Positions 52,873-61,324 of a stretch of 64,000 bases of DNA are shown one piece after another. The DNA lies in the NCBI GenBank assembly GCA_001940645.1, contig MDVS01000006.1, forward strand, positions 62,001-126,000, read 5' to 3'. Under the pieces are notes generated by a model. The model was not told where the DNA came from, searched no databases, and was given only the letters and a program-made list of their open reading frames with translations. Numbering within the stretch: position 1 is the stretch's first letter; each line of letters starts with the position of its first letter. A program made the position numbers and the translations under genes. The DNA comes from Candidatus Heimdallarchaeota archaeon LC_3. Lineage in GTDB: Archaea; Asgardarchaeota; Heimdallarchaeia; Hodarchaeales; LC-3.

Positions 52873-53056
52873 CCTTTCTTGTAGTCCCCAAATCACCCGA
52901 TGAGTTTAAAAACCAAAATCAATGAAATGAATTTAATCGATTTTTTTAATAGTTAAATATTGAATTATAAAGTATTTATTTTTATTTTAATTTAAGATTT
53001 GAAGAAATTTTTTTAAAAAATAGTTATTTCTTTTTAATTTCTGGTGCAATTGATTT

Positions 53057-54058
53057 ATGAAAGAGTATCCAATAAAACATTCAGATATTACTGGTTCATC
53101 TGAAGATGAAAAACTTTTACAAGATGCTTCATTAAAAAATCTCCATTATTTAGTATATGAAGATTTTAGAGAAAATATTGGTATTATTGATAATTATGAC
53201 TTTGGTACAACCAAACTAGATGAATTAGAGTTTTTACCTATCTTATATGATATTATGAAAGGATTTTCCACCAAAGAAGGAAATGAAAATAAGAAAATTC
53301 AAATACTTGATGCTGGATGTGGAACAGGCCAAGTCTTGATTGATTTACTTGAATGTGGATGTCTTGATGATGTTTTTTTAATAGTTGGCCTTGATGTTAA
53401 TACTCTAAGGCTAGGTAAAGAAACTAAGAAACGATTAAATGACTATTTATTATCCAAGGATAAAAAGGACATTATCAATCTTCATTCTTTCATGTGTGAT
53501 GACAATCCACCTTTTGATTTTTCTATGTCAGAACGTGACATTGTTTTAATATCTGGAGATATTCAAAACGTGTATTGTATTCCAGATAATACATTTGATA
53601 TAATAATTACTCATAGATTATTTTCATTTGTTTTTGATGTCGTAAAAGCTCTAGGTGAATGTCTTCGCATGCTAAGACCAGGTGGAGTGTTATTTATCCC
53701 AATAGAATATATTATAAAATCAGGGATACCTTCTTATTTTCTTGAATTGGAAATGGATGATGAATCTGAGAAAAAATATCTTATTGATCAAGTTTTAGAA
53801 AAGAAATCTAGAATAACATATAGTGAATTAAAAAAGGATCATAAAGTTGACAGATATGAAGCTATCAATTACTTTAAACATAAATTCAAGTGGTCAGCAA
53901 GAATTGGGTTAGCTGAAACATCAGATTATCTAAGGGTTGAAAAAATTTCTTTTGAATCCCCCAAAGATGAAGATTTACCTCATTTTGTTGGGCCTGTATA
54001 TGGTGATGATGTTCAATTTGTGCTCTATCGGAAAGAAAAAGGAGCTAGAATTGAATAA
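53057..54058 (+). CDS. SAM-dependent class I methyltransferase
   Basis: 333 residues. Residues 75-220 are the Rossmann methyltransferase: ILDAGCGTGQVLIDLL (motif I), IVGLDVNTLRLGK (motif II), NVYCIPDNTFDIIITHRL (motif IV) and CLRMLRPGGVLFIPIEY (motif V/VI). The N-terminal 70 and C-terminal 110 residues are family-specific and not recognised. Small-molecule or polyketide/ubiquinone-type methylation is possible. ATG after GGTGC. Confidence 0.8.
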   Translation: MKEYPIKHSDITGSSEDEKLLQDASLKNLHYLVYEDFRENIGIIDNYDFGTTKLDELEFLPILYDIMKGFSTKEGNENKKIQILDAGCGTGQVLIDLLECGCLDDVFLIVGLDVNTLRLGKETKKRLNDYLLSKDKKDIINLHSFMCDDNPPFDFSMSERDIVLISGDIQNVYCIPDNTFDIIITHRLFSFVFDVVKALGECLRMLRPGGVLFIPIEYIIKSGIPSYFLELEMDDESEKKYLIDQVLEKKSRITYSELKKDHKVDRYEAINYFKHKFKWSARIGLAETSDYLRVEKISFESPKDEDLPHFVGPVYGDDVQFVLYRKEKGARIE

Positions 54059-54107
54059 AAATATTTTTTTAATATTTTCTTTTTTATAATTTAGAGTTGG
54101 TATCCTA

Positions 54108-54605
54108 TTGAATGAAAGGTCCCCAAAAAAAATAAGTGATAGTCGAGTTACCACATATAAATCCATGATGCCAGAACATTCCAACCCTAGTCCTGATTCA
54201 CATTTTAAAAATGTTAATGGAGGAGTTATTTTAAATCTTATTGACAATATAGCAGGAATTGTGGCTCTACGACATACAAGAACAAGAGTAGTAACAGCTT
54301 CATTTGATGCAATGGAATTTTTACACCCTGTTCGCGTTGGAGAATTACTTATAATCAAATCAAGCATTAATTTTGTAGGAACATCTTCTATGGAGGTAGG
54401 AGTAAAAGTAATGGTTGAAGATTTTTTCACTGGTGAGACCAATGTGACAGGTAGGGCATATTTAACCTTTGTTGCTGTTGATCAAGATGGAAAACCAATT
54501 CCTGCCCCTAAACTAATTCTAGAAACCGATGATGACCATCGAAGATTTAAACAAGCTCAGGAGAGAAGAAAAATCCGTCTAGAGCATCGACAGATACGAG
54601 ATTAG
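54108..54605 (+). CDS. Acyl-CoA thioesterase, hotdog fold (YciA/BACH type)
   Basis: 165 residues, TTG start. The hotdog core shows NVNGGVILNLIDNIAGIVAL (HGG-like region with the catalytic Asp), ASFDAMEFLHPVRVGELL and SSMEVGVKVMVED. The end GRAYLTFVAVDQDGKPIPAP is characteristic of the YciA/BACH family. It hydrolyses acyl-CoA to free acid and CoA. It lies 49 nt after the methyltransferase and may be co-transcribed. Confidence 0.87.
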   Translation: MNERSPKKISDSRVTTYKSMMPEHSNPSPDSHFKNVNGGVILNLIDNIAGIVALRHTRTRVVTASFDAMEFLHPVRVGELLIIKSSINFVGTSSMEVGVKVMVEDFFTGETNVTGRAYLTFVAVDQDGKPIPAPKLILETDDDHRRFKQAQERRKIRLEHRQIRD

Positions 54606-54708
54606 ATCATTTTCTCTCTAATATATATAACTAAGTTTATTTAAATTATTCTGTATAATTAGTGAGAAATTATATCTTTAAATTCGATTGTATTTTTAGT
54701 GAGAATTT

Positions 54709-56613
54709 ATGGTATCAGGCAACAAATTAAGCAAAGCTCATTCCATTAATGCTTATCTACGCATTGAAACTGCTGGTGGGGCAGTTTGGAGTCCAGGAAC
54801 AAAAAAAAGGCATGCAGGAAGAGAGATAACTTTTGTATATAATGGATCTGGTAATTTTCAGATTTACAAAATGTTATCACGTTACCCTGGGTCTTGGCCG
54901 CAACGATTGACCTTTACTGACGATAGGACAACCAATCCTCTCTATATACCATCAGGAGGAATATTATTTTCTTCAGATCATGGGGGAGATGAAAAATGGC
55001 AAATATACTTAATAAAACCTGGAATGGGATATGAACCATTACAATTGACTAATGATTCAGAAGTTATTCATAATTTGACTCATGTAGGTGAAAACGGATA
55101 TTTTTTTAGCTCTAATAAACGTAATCCAAAAATTTTTGATATTTATTATGGTAAATTTAGTGATGTTGATAAGGAGCAAAAATATGTCCTTCTTTTAGAA
55201 AACCCAGGAATAAACATTATCCGTGTTCTTTGTTGTTACCAAAATCGTTGGTTATTAATTCAGGAAATTGTTAGTAATTTCGAATCACTACTCCAAGTCT
55301 ACGATACACAAGAAAAAAAGCTTATTCCGATTACTTCAGAATTTTCTAAAGGGAAAGATGCTCGTTGGTCTAATGCATGGTTTGTAGATGAGACTTATAT
55401 GTTAGTAGTATCAGATTTCGGACGTGATTTCCTATCACTTGGTTTAATAAATTGGCAAGAGCCATTAGAAGGAATTAAATGGCTTGAACCTGATCAATAT
55501 GATACAGAAGATGTGGATATCCATATTCCAAATAAGAAAATAGTTTATACAAAAAATAAAGATGGATATTCAAAGTTATATCAAGGATATTTAAATGAAC
55601 AAAATCATTTTCTAATTAAAGAAATTCCCGTTCCTGAAGGAGCGGTAATAGCCGCTGGTGACCAGCGATCATTTACAAAGCCTATTTTATGGAATCCTGC
55701 TGGTGATCGGATTGTGGTAACTATGAGTACTCCTCAATCTCCAATGAATGTATGGACATATGAATTACGAGAGTATTCATTTGGATACTGGAAAATTACT
55801 AGTGCTGATGGAGCTGGAATACCATCTAAAGATTATATTCGTCCGGAATTAATAAAATACAACTCATTAAATAGTGTAAAAATTCCATTCTTCATGTATC
55901 TTCCCTCAGGAAATCTTCCCAAAAATGGCTGGCCAGCTATAGTTATGATTCATGGAGGACCGGAAGCTCAAATTAGACCTGCCTTTAATGGAATTATTCA
56001 ATATTTCGTTGCATCAGGAATAGCAGTAGTAACACCAAATGTTCGTGGATCCACAGGATATGGACGTCGTTATTCATCTCTTGATGACTTGGAAAAACGA
56101 CTGGATTCTGTAGCTGACATTAAATTTTTAGTAGACTTCCTTGAATCTGAGAAAAGAATCGATACGAAAAAACTTGCAGTTTATGGTGGTTCATACGGTG
56201 GATATATGGTATTAGCTTCAATAACTGAATATCCTGATCTTTTTCAAGCAGCAATTGATATTGTTGGAATTTCTAATTTCATTACCTTTCTAGAAAATAC
56301 TGCAAAATGGAGGAGGCATCATCGCGAGCGTGAATATGGATCTTTATTATTAAATAGAGATCTTTTAGTCAAAATTTCCCCAATAAACAAAGTAAGCAAA
56401 ATAATTACTCCAACTTTAGTTATTCATGGAGAAAACGATCAACGTGTTCCCGTATCTGAGGCTATTCAAATCTCAAATGAATTGAAATCAAGAAATATTC
56501 CCTCTGATATTATTAGATTTTATGATGAAGGACACGGAATAGTTAAACTTAAAAATAAAGTTCAATTATATCCACAAATATTAAATTTCCTAAAAAAATA
56601 CTTAAAAGTCTAA
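54709..56613 (+). CDS. S9-family prolyl oligopeptidase / acylaminoacyl peptidase
   Basis: 634 residues. A beta-propeller domain (about 30-375) has WD40-like-PD40 blades such as GEITFVYNGSGNFQIYKM-type repeats. The alpha/beta-hydrolase domain (about 390-634) carries the triad Ser495 in GGSYGGYM, Asp577 in HGENDQRVP and His609 in DEGHGIVK. HGGPEAQ supplies the oxyanion hole. It cleaves short peptides or N-acylated amino acids in the cytoplasm. No signal peptide. ATG after GTGAGAATTT. Confidence 0.9.
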   Translation: MVSGNKLSKAHSINAYLRIETAGGAVWSPGTKKRHAGREITFVYNGSGNFQIYKMLSRYPGSWPQRLTFTDDRTTNPLYIPSGGILFSSDHGGDEKWQIYLIKPGMGYEPLQLTNDSEVIHNLTHVGENGYFFSSNKRNPKIFDIYYGKFSDVDKEQKYVLLLENPGINIIRVLCCYQNRWLLIQEIVSNFESLLQVYDTQEKKLIPITSEFSKGKDARWSNAWFVDETYMLVVSDFGRDFLSLGLINWQEPLEGIKWLEPDQYDTEDVDIHIPNKKIVYTKNKDGYSKLYQGYLNEQNHFLIKEIPVPEGAVIAAGDQRSFTKPILWNPAGDRIVVTMSTPQSPMNVWTYELREYSFGYWKITSADGAGIPSKDYIRPELIKYNSLNSVKIPFFMYLPSGNLPKNGWPAIVMIHGGPEAQIRPAFNGIIQYFVASGIAVVTPNVRGSTGYGRRYSSLDDLEKRLDSVADIKFLVDFLESEKRIDTKKLAVYGGSYGGYMVLASITEYPDLFQAAIDIVGISNFITFLENTAKWRRHHREREYGSLLLNRDLLVKISPINKVSKIITPTLVIHGENDQRVPVSEAIQISNELKSRNIPSDIIRFYDEGHGIVKLKNKVQLYPQILNFLKKYLKV

Positions 56614-56713
56614 TTTCAGCCAAAACTTTTTATTTTTATCAGAATCAAAAAGTATTATACACTTATAAGCTAATTTAATTTAAAAAATCTTTATTTTATA
56701 TTTGGTAAGATCA

Positions 56714-58489
56714 ATGTTTACATCAGAAGAGCTAAACAAAATTACTCTTATTATTGTTCAAAATGGTGTACAATATCAAGGAAAAGCCAATCTTGGAGCT
56801 GTTTTAAAAACTATTGGGAGAAATTATCCAGAATTCAGACCAAGAATGAAACAAATTAAAAATGACATTATTAAACAAGTTAATAAATGGAATAAAAAAA
56901 CCGTAGAAGATTTTCATGCTAAATTAAAAGAACTTGATCCAATAAAGTATCAAGAAATAGTTGAAAAAAACCAGGATCAAAAATCTCGAACAGAAGAGAT
57001 TCAACTACCTGAATTAAAAAATGCAAAGATAGGAAAAGTTGTTCTTAGAATGGCTCCCTATCCTTCTGGTGCACTTCATATTGGTAATGCCAGAATGGCT
57101 GTTTTAAATGGCTATTACGCAAAAAAGTACAAAGGAAAATTGATATTAGTTTTTGATGATACAATCGGTTCTGAAGCGAAAACAATCAATGTGGAGTCAT
57201 ATGACTTAATTCCAGAAGCACTCGATTATTTAGGAATAAATCCAACTGAAACTGTCTATAAATCTGATAGATTGCCTTTATTTTATGAACACGCTGTTAA
57301 ACTATTTGATATAAAAAAACTATATGTCTGTACATGTGATGCTAATGTTTGGCATAAGCAAAATAAACTGATAGAGGAAAGATCAGGTATGTCTTGTGCA
57401 TGCAGGAGTAGAGATACAAAAGAAAATTCAGATTTATGGGGAAAAATGATAGATGGATCTTTTAATCCAGGTGAAGCTGTCGTACGTATGAAAACTGGTA
57501 TGGATCAACCCGATTCAGCTTTACGGGATCAGATTGCATTAAGAATATCTGATAAAATTCATCCACGTGTTGAAGATAAATATCGGGTTTGGCCTTTGTT
57601 GGAATATTCTTGGGGCATTGATGATCATTTATTAGGAATGACACATATCATAAGAGGCATTGATTTATACAAAGAAGGAGAAATAGAAAAGATAATTTGG
57701 GATTGGTTTGGATGGTCTCATCCAGAAATCATTCATCATGGAAGAGTAAAAACAGAAGGATTTACTTTTTCGAAGAGCAAAGATGCAAAAAAAATACGAG
57801 ATGGAATTTATTCTGGATGGGATGATCCCAGAACTTGGAGTCTTCAATCTCTTAAACGTAGAGGATATTTAAAAGAAGCAATATGGAATGCGACATTAGC
57901 TTTAGGTATGGGGACTGGAAGTGTTAAAATTTCTCCTAAAAATTTTTATCATGCAAACAGAGAATTAATAGATAATACTGCTTATAGGTTATTTGGGTTA
58001 GGAGAAAAAATGCTAATTAAAATATCAAATATTCCATCATCAATACCTAAAAAAATTGAAGTACCTAATCATCCAACAAATGAAAAATTAGGAAAACATT
58101 TACTTCTTTTCGGGGATATAGACCAAGGAAAGGTGAATTTATTTATTGATAAGACGGATATTAAGATATTAAAAAAATTCCCGTACGCACGTCTTATGCA
58201 TTTGTTCAACGTAAAAATAGACAATGTGACTAAAACTCATGTATTAGCAACTTATCAGGGTGATGATCATCAGTTTATATATGAAAATAAATATCCAATA
58301 ATTCAATGGTTGGGAGATGAAGATGAAAAAGTTTTTGTCACTTTAGAAAATGGAGAAAAAACAAAAATGTTTATTGACCCTTACGTAACTCAATTCAAAA
58401 AAGGAACATTATTCCAAGTAATAAGAAATGCATTTTATTCAATTGATGAAGAATTCCCAAATTTATCGTTGATTTTTGCCCATAAATAG
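56714..58489 (+). CDS. gltX: Glutamyl-tRNA synthetase, archaeal type
   Basis: 591 residues from the ATG at 56714, whose leader is GGTAAGATCA; an in-frame TTG at 56702 precedes that element. The N-terminal helical extension (1-100) is followed by the class I core with HIGH-like GALHIGNARM and KMSKS-like GFTFSKSKDAKK. Between them lies KLYVCTCDANVWHKQNK with further Cys in MSCACRS, a likely zinc site. The C-terminal beta-barrel anticodon domain marks the archaeal/eukaryotic GlnRS-like subfamily. It probably charges tRNA-Glu and tRNA-Gln, the latter then amidated. 11 nt before the peptidase gene. Confidence 0.93.
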   Translation: MFTSEELNKITLIIVQNGVQYQGKANLGAVLKTIGRNYPEFRPRMKQIKNDIIKQVNKWNKKTVEDFHAKLKELDPIKYQEIVEKNQDQKSRTEEIQLPELKNAKIGKVVLRMAPYPSGALHIGNARMAVLNGYYAKKYKGKLILVFDDTIGSEAKTINVESYDLIPEALDYLGINPTETVYKSDRLPLFYEHAVKLFDIKKLYVCTCDANVWHKQNKLIEERSGMSCACRSRDTKENSDLWGKMIDGSFNPGEAVVRMKTGMDQPDSALRDQIALRISDKIHPRVEDKYRVWPLLEYSWGIDDHLLGMTHIIRGIDLYKEGEIEKIIWDWFGWSHPEIIHHGRVKTEGFTFSKSKDAKKIRDGIYSGWDDPRTWSLQSLKRRGYLKEAIWNATLALGMGTGSVKISPKNFYHANRELIDNTAYRLFGLGEKMLIKISNIPSSIPKKIEVPNHPTNEKLGKHLLLFGDIDQGKVNLFIDKTDIKILKKFPYARLMHLFNVKIDNVTKTHVLATYQGDDHQFIYENKYPIIQWLGDEDEKVFVTLENGEKTKMFIDPYVTQFKKGTLFQVIRNAFYSIDEEFPNLSLIFAHK

Positions 58490-58500
58490 AGGACAAAAAG

Positions 58501-59715
58501 ATGTTGAAAAATTCCATAACTCCAAGAGAAACGTTATTTAAGATAATAAAAGAAAAACATTTTCTATTAAAACAAATATTAATAGAAAGACAAATTCGCT
58601 GTTATATGATTTTTGTACGTGAAACGTCTGCAATGAAAGATCCTGCGATAGATCTCTTGGTTGGAGGTGATATAGTATGGGAAGCAGCTTTTATATTTTC
58701 AATAGACAGGGAAGGTAATTATCGAAAATTAGCGATAATAGGTAATTTTGATGCTGATAGTGAAAAAGAGAAGGGAATTTGGGATGAAGTTGTCCCTTAT
58801 GACGAAGGAATTAGTTCTGAACTTAAAAAAGAAATCGAAAAAATTGATCCTAAAGAAATAGCTATTAATTTTTCACTTGAAAATTATATGGCTGATGGCA
58901 TCACGCATGGTATGTTTCTTAAATTAGAAGAATATCTTCCAAATATTAAATTCATCAGTGCTAATCCCATTGTTAGTTCAATACGAGGAAGAAAAACCAC
59001 AACCGAGCTTCAACTAATTAAAAAAGCAGCAGAAATAACCGAAGATATAAATAATTATATGACTAAACAAATGAAAATAGGAATGACTGAAACAGAGATT
59101 CAGAATAAGTTCCATGCTAAAATGGATGAATTGGAAGTTGGGGAATCATGGCAACGATCAGGATGTCCAGCAAGTGATGTTGGACCAGAAAAAATAATGG
59201 GTCATGTCGGACCTAGTGAATTGAAAGCTAGAAAAGGGCATTCTTTTCATAATGATTTTGGTATTAGATACCAAGGTTATTGTTCTGATCTTCAGCGAAT
59301 GTGGTTTTTCGGGTCTGAAGATGAAATTCCTGAAGAATTAATTCACGCTTATGATACTGTTCATGGAGCGATAACGAGAGCATTTAATTTCATCAAACCT
59401 GGTGTTAAAGGATGGGAAGTAGATAAAATTGCAAGAGATTATGTAAATGAAAGAGGATACAAGGAATTTATGCATGGATTAGGACATCAAGTAGGACGAG
59501 AAGCCCATGATGGAGGTGTATTACTCGGTCCTTCCACATGGGCGAAGTACGGAGAAGCTCCGAAAGGAGAAATTGAAGAGAATAACGTTTTTACTTTGGA
59601 ATTGCACGTTTATACAAAAAACTATGGTGGAGTTTCTTTAGAGGAAATGATTCGTATTACAAAATTTGATGCTGTATGGATAGTTCCTCGAACAAAAAAC
59701 TGGATTTGTATTTAG
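58501..59715 (+). CDS. M24-family Xaa-Pro aminopeptidase-like metallopeptidase
   Basis: 404 residues, ATG after GAGGACAAAAAG. The C-terminal pita-bread domain (about 175-400) has the five metal ligands: Asp and Asp in HNDFGIRYQGYCSDLQRMWF, His in HGLGHQVGREAHDGG, Glu in VFTLELHVY and Glu in VSLEEMIRI. The N-terminal creatinase-like domain (1-165) matches prolidase/aminopeptidase P proteins. It removes N-terminal residues before proline or splits Xaa-Pro dipeptides. It follows gltX by 11 nt and could be co-expressed with it; together with the S9 enzyme it forms a peptide-degradation group. Confidence 0.9.
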   Translation: MLKNSITPRETLFKIIKEKHFLLKQILIERQIRCYMIFVRETSAMKDPAIDLLVGGDIVWEAAFIFSIDREGNYRKLAIIGNFDADSEKEKGIWDEVVPYDEGISSELKKEIEKIDPKEIAINFSLENYMADGITHGMFLKLEEYLPNIKFISANPIVSSIRGRKTTTELQLIKKAAEITEDINNYMTKQMKIGMTETEIQNKFHAKMDELEVGESWQRSGCPASDVGPEKIMGHVGPSELKARKGHSFHNDFGIRYQGYCSDLQRMWFFGSEDEIPEELIHAYDTVHGAITRAFNFIKPGVKGWEVDKIARDYVNERGYKEFMHGLGHQVGREAHDGGVLLGPSTWAKYGEAPKGEIEENNVFTLELHVYTKNYGGVSLEEMIRITKFDAVWIVPRTKNWICI

Positions 59716-59773
59716 AATTGAATAATGCATTATTCTTCTCAATAACTCATTTGATCATTTTTCCTATATTTAA

Positions 59774-60397
59774 TCATTCCCCACCTGAATTTTGGGGTTC
59801 CTGTTCCCACAATTGTAAAAATTCCTTTATCTGTTCTGAGTTATGCAAAAAGGAAAATTTTGTTACTTGCCGTCCAACTTCCTTGAGTCTTTCTTCGAGA
59901 TTGGAATTAAAAGGATGTCCTTGGTCATCAAATTCATTTTTTGCATTAGGTATTGAGACTTGAAGAGGTAAAACCCATGATCTTAAATTTCTACATACAA
60001 TTCTTAATCCATTTACTGTATTTATTGCTCCTGCAGCCCCTCCAGCGATTCCAATAAGCCCTACAATTTTTGACTGAAATTCTCTAAATCCCATTAAATC
60101 TAGAGCATTTTTCAGTATACCAGTATATCCACCATGAAATTCAGGAGATCCTAAAATAATTCCTTGAGCCTCACTAACATTTCTTCTTAATCTAAAGACA
60201 TCTTCCGGATAATCTTCGTTTTCATCGTAAAATGGTAAATTATAATCTCTTAAATCAACTAAATAAGTCTGTGCTTTGAGTTCTTCAGCTCCTTTTAGTG
60301 CTATATTTAATGCAAATCTTGTGAAACTCTTTTGTCTCAAACTTCCGCAAATAGCGACAATTTTCTCACTTTTTGGAGTAATATCTTTGTTACTCAT
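59774..60397 (-). CDS. NADPH-dependent FMN reductase
   Basis: 207 residues from the ATG at 60397. Flavodoxin-like fold: ICGSLRQKSFTRFALNIA binds the FMN phosphate, LRDYNLPFYDEN and GIILGSPEFHGGYTGILKNA bind the isoalloxazine ring, followed by KIVGLIGIAGGAAGA. This is the SsuE/YieF/ArsH family, which reduces FMN, quinones or chromate-like compounds with NAD(P)H. Single gene, convergent with the M24 peptidase. Confidence 0.88.
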   Translation of the reverse strand: MSNKDITPKSEKIVAICGSLRQKSFTRFALNIALKGAEELKAQTYLVDLRDYNLPFYDENEDYPEDVFRLRRNVSEAQGIILGSPEFHGGYTGILKNALDLMGFREFQSKIVGLIGIAGGAAGAINTVNGLRIVCRNLRSWVLPLQVSIPNAKNEFDDQGHPFNSNLEERLKEVGRQVTKFSFLHNSEQIKEFLQLWEQEPQNSGGE

Positions 60398-60571
60398 CAA
60401 TCTCAGCTTATTTTATTTTAAAGATTTTAAAAAAAAATTTGAATTATTTTTTTTGATTTTTGAGATTTAAATTATTCTTTAAAGTTTAGTGTTCTAAATT
60501 CTTAATATTAGATTTATATTTCATGAAATACGGAATTATTTATTAAATTTTTTCTGGTTAGGCACTTAATT

Positions 60572-61312
60572 ATGAATGTTTCATGGATTGAAGTTTTTAT
60601 TGATTCAATATCTTCTTTACCTATTAGATTAAAAATAATTAAACCCAATGACATATCTAAAGGTTTTGTTTTACACTTTCATGGATTTCCAGGATACCCA
60701 GTAATTCAAGATTATGATAATATCGCTGAAAATTTATTTGTTAAACTTGGATATACTTTTATTACTTATAATTATCCTGGATTGTGGGATTCTCCAGGGG
60801 TGTTTTCAGTTGAAAACCTAACAACGAGCACTTTAAAAATAATTGAGACAATTTTTAGTAGTGATAATTTATCTCATAAAAAATTGATCCTTTTTTGCGA
60901 ATCTTTAGGAGGATTAGTTGGAACCAATACTGTAAGGGAAAATTCTAATGTTGTTGAAAAAGTAATTCTCCGCTCTCCAGTGCTTGATTTAGATCCTATT
61001 CTTCCCTTTCTACCCCTAACTTTTGATCAACTCAATAAAATGGGTATATTGAGGTTATCGAATGAAAAATTTAATTTTGATGATCTTTCTCAGTATAATC
61101 CCAAAGTGTTATTGCAAAATATTACCAATATTCCGTTTTGGGGAGTTATAGGTAAGAATGATGAAGTTTTACCTGGAGAAATAATGATTAAAGCGGCAGA
61201 AAAGATTCCAAATATAAATTTAGAGCTTTGGGAAGATTTTCCACACAATGATATATCAGAAAACCTATGGAAAAAATATTTTGCTTCTATTGAATTGTTT
61301 CTAGATAAATAA
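60572..61312 (+). CDS. Alpha/beta hydrolase
   Basis: 246 residues. LHFHGFPGYP provides the oxyanion region, the nucleophile elbow is FCESLGGLVG (Ser about 113), the acid is Asp in VIGKNDEVLPG and the base is His in DFPHNDIS. It is the small serine hydrolase type (BAAT/dienelactone-like), cytoplasmic. The substrate is unknown. It converges with the amino-acid permease, with 12 bp between. Confidence 0.82.
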   Translation: MNVSWIEVFIDSISSLPIRLKIIKPNDISKGFVLHFHGFPGYPVIQDYDNIAENLFVKLGYTFITYNYPGLWDSPGVFSVENLTTSTLKIIETIFSSDNLSHKKLILFCESLGGLVGTNTVRENSNVVEKVILRSPVLDLDPILPFLPLTFDQLNKMGILRLSNEKFNFDDLSQYNPKVLLQNITNIPFWGVIGKNDEVLPGEIMIKAAEKIPNINLELWEDFPHNDISENLWKKYFASIELFLDK

Positions 61313-61324
61313 TAAGTCAATTTT

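Noticed and set aside
52900..52956. 18-codon frame (MSLKTKINEMNLIDFFNS) resembling the micro-protein core
   Set aside because: K, I, N and M agree with the micro-protein at 5072 but the frame is too short and lacks the leader; similarity is at chance level.
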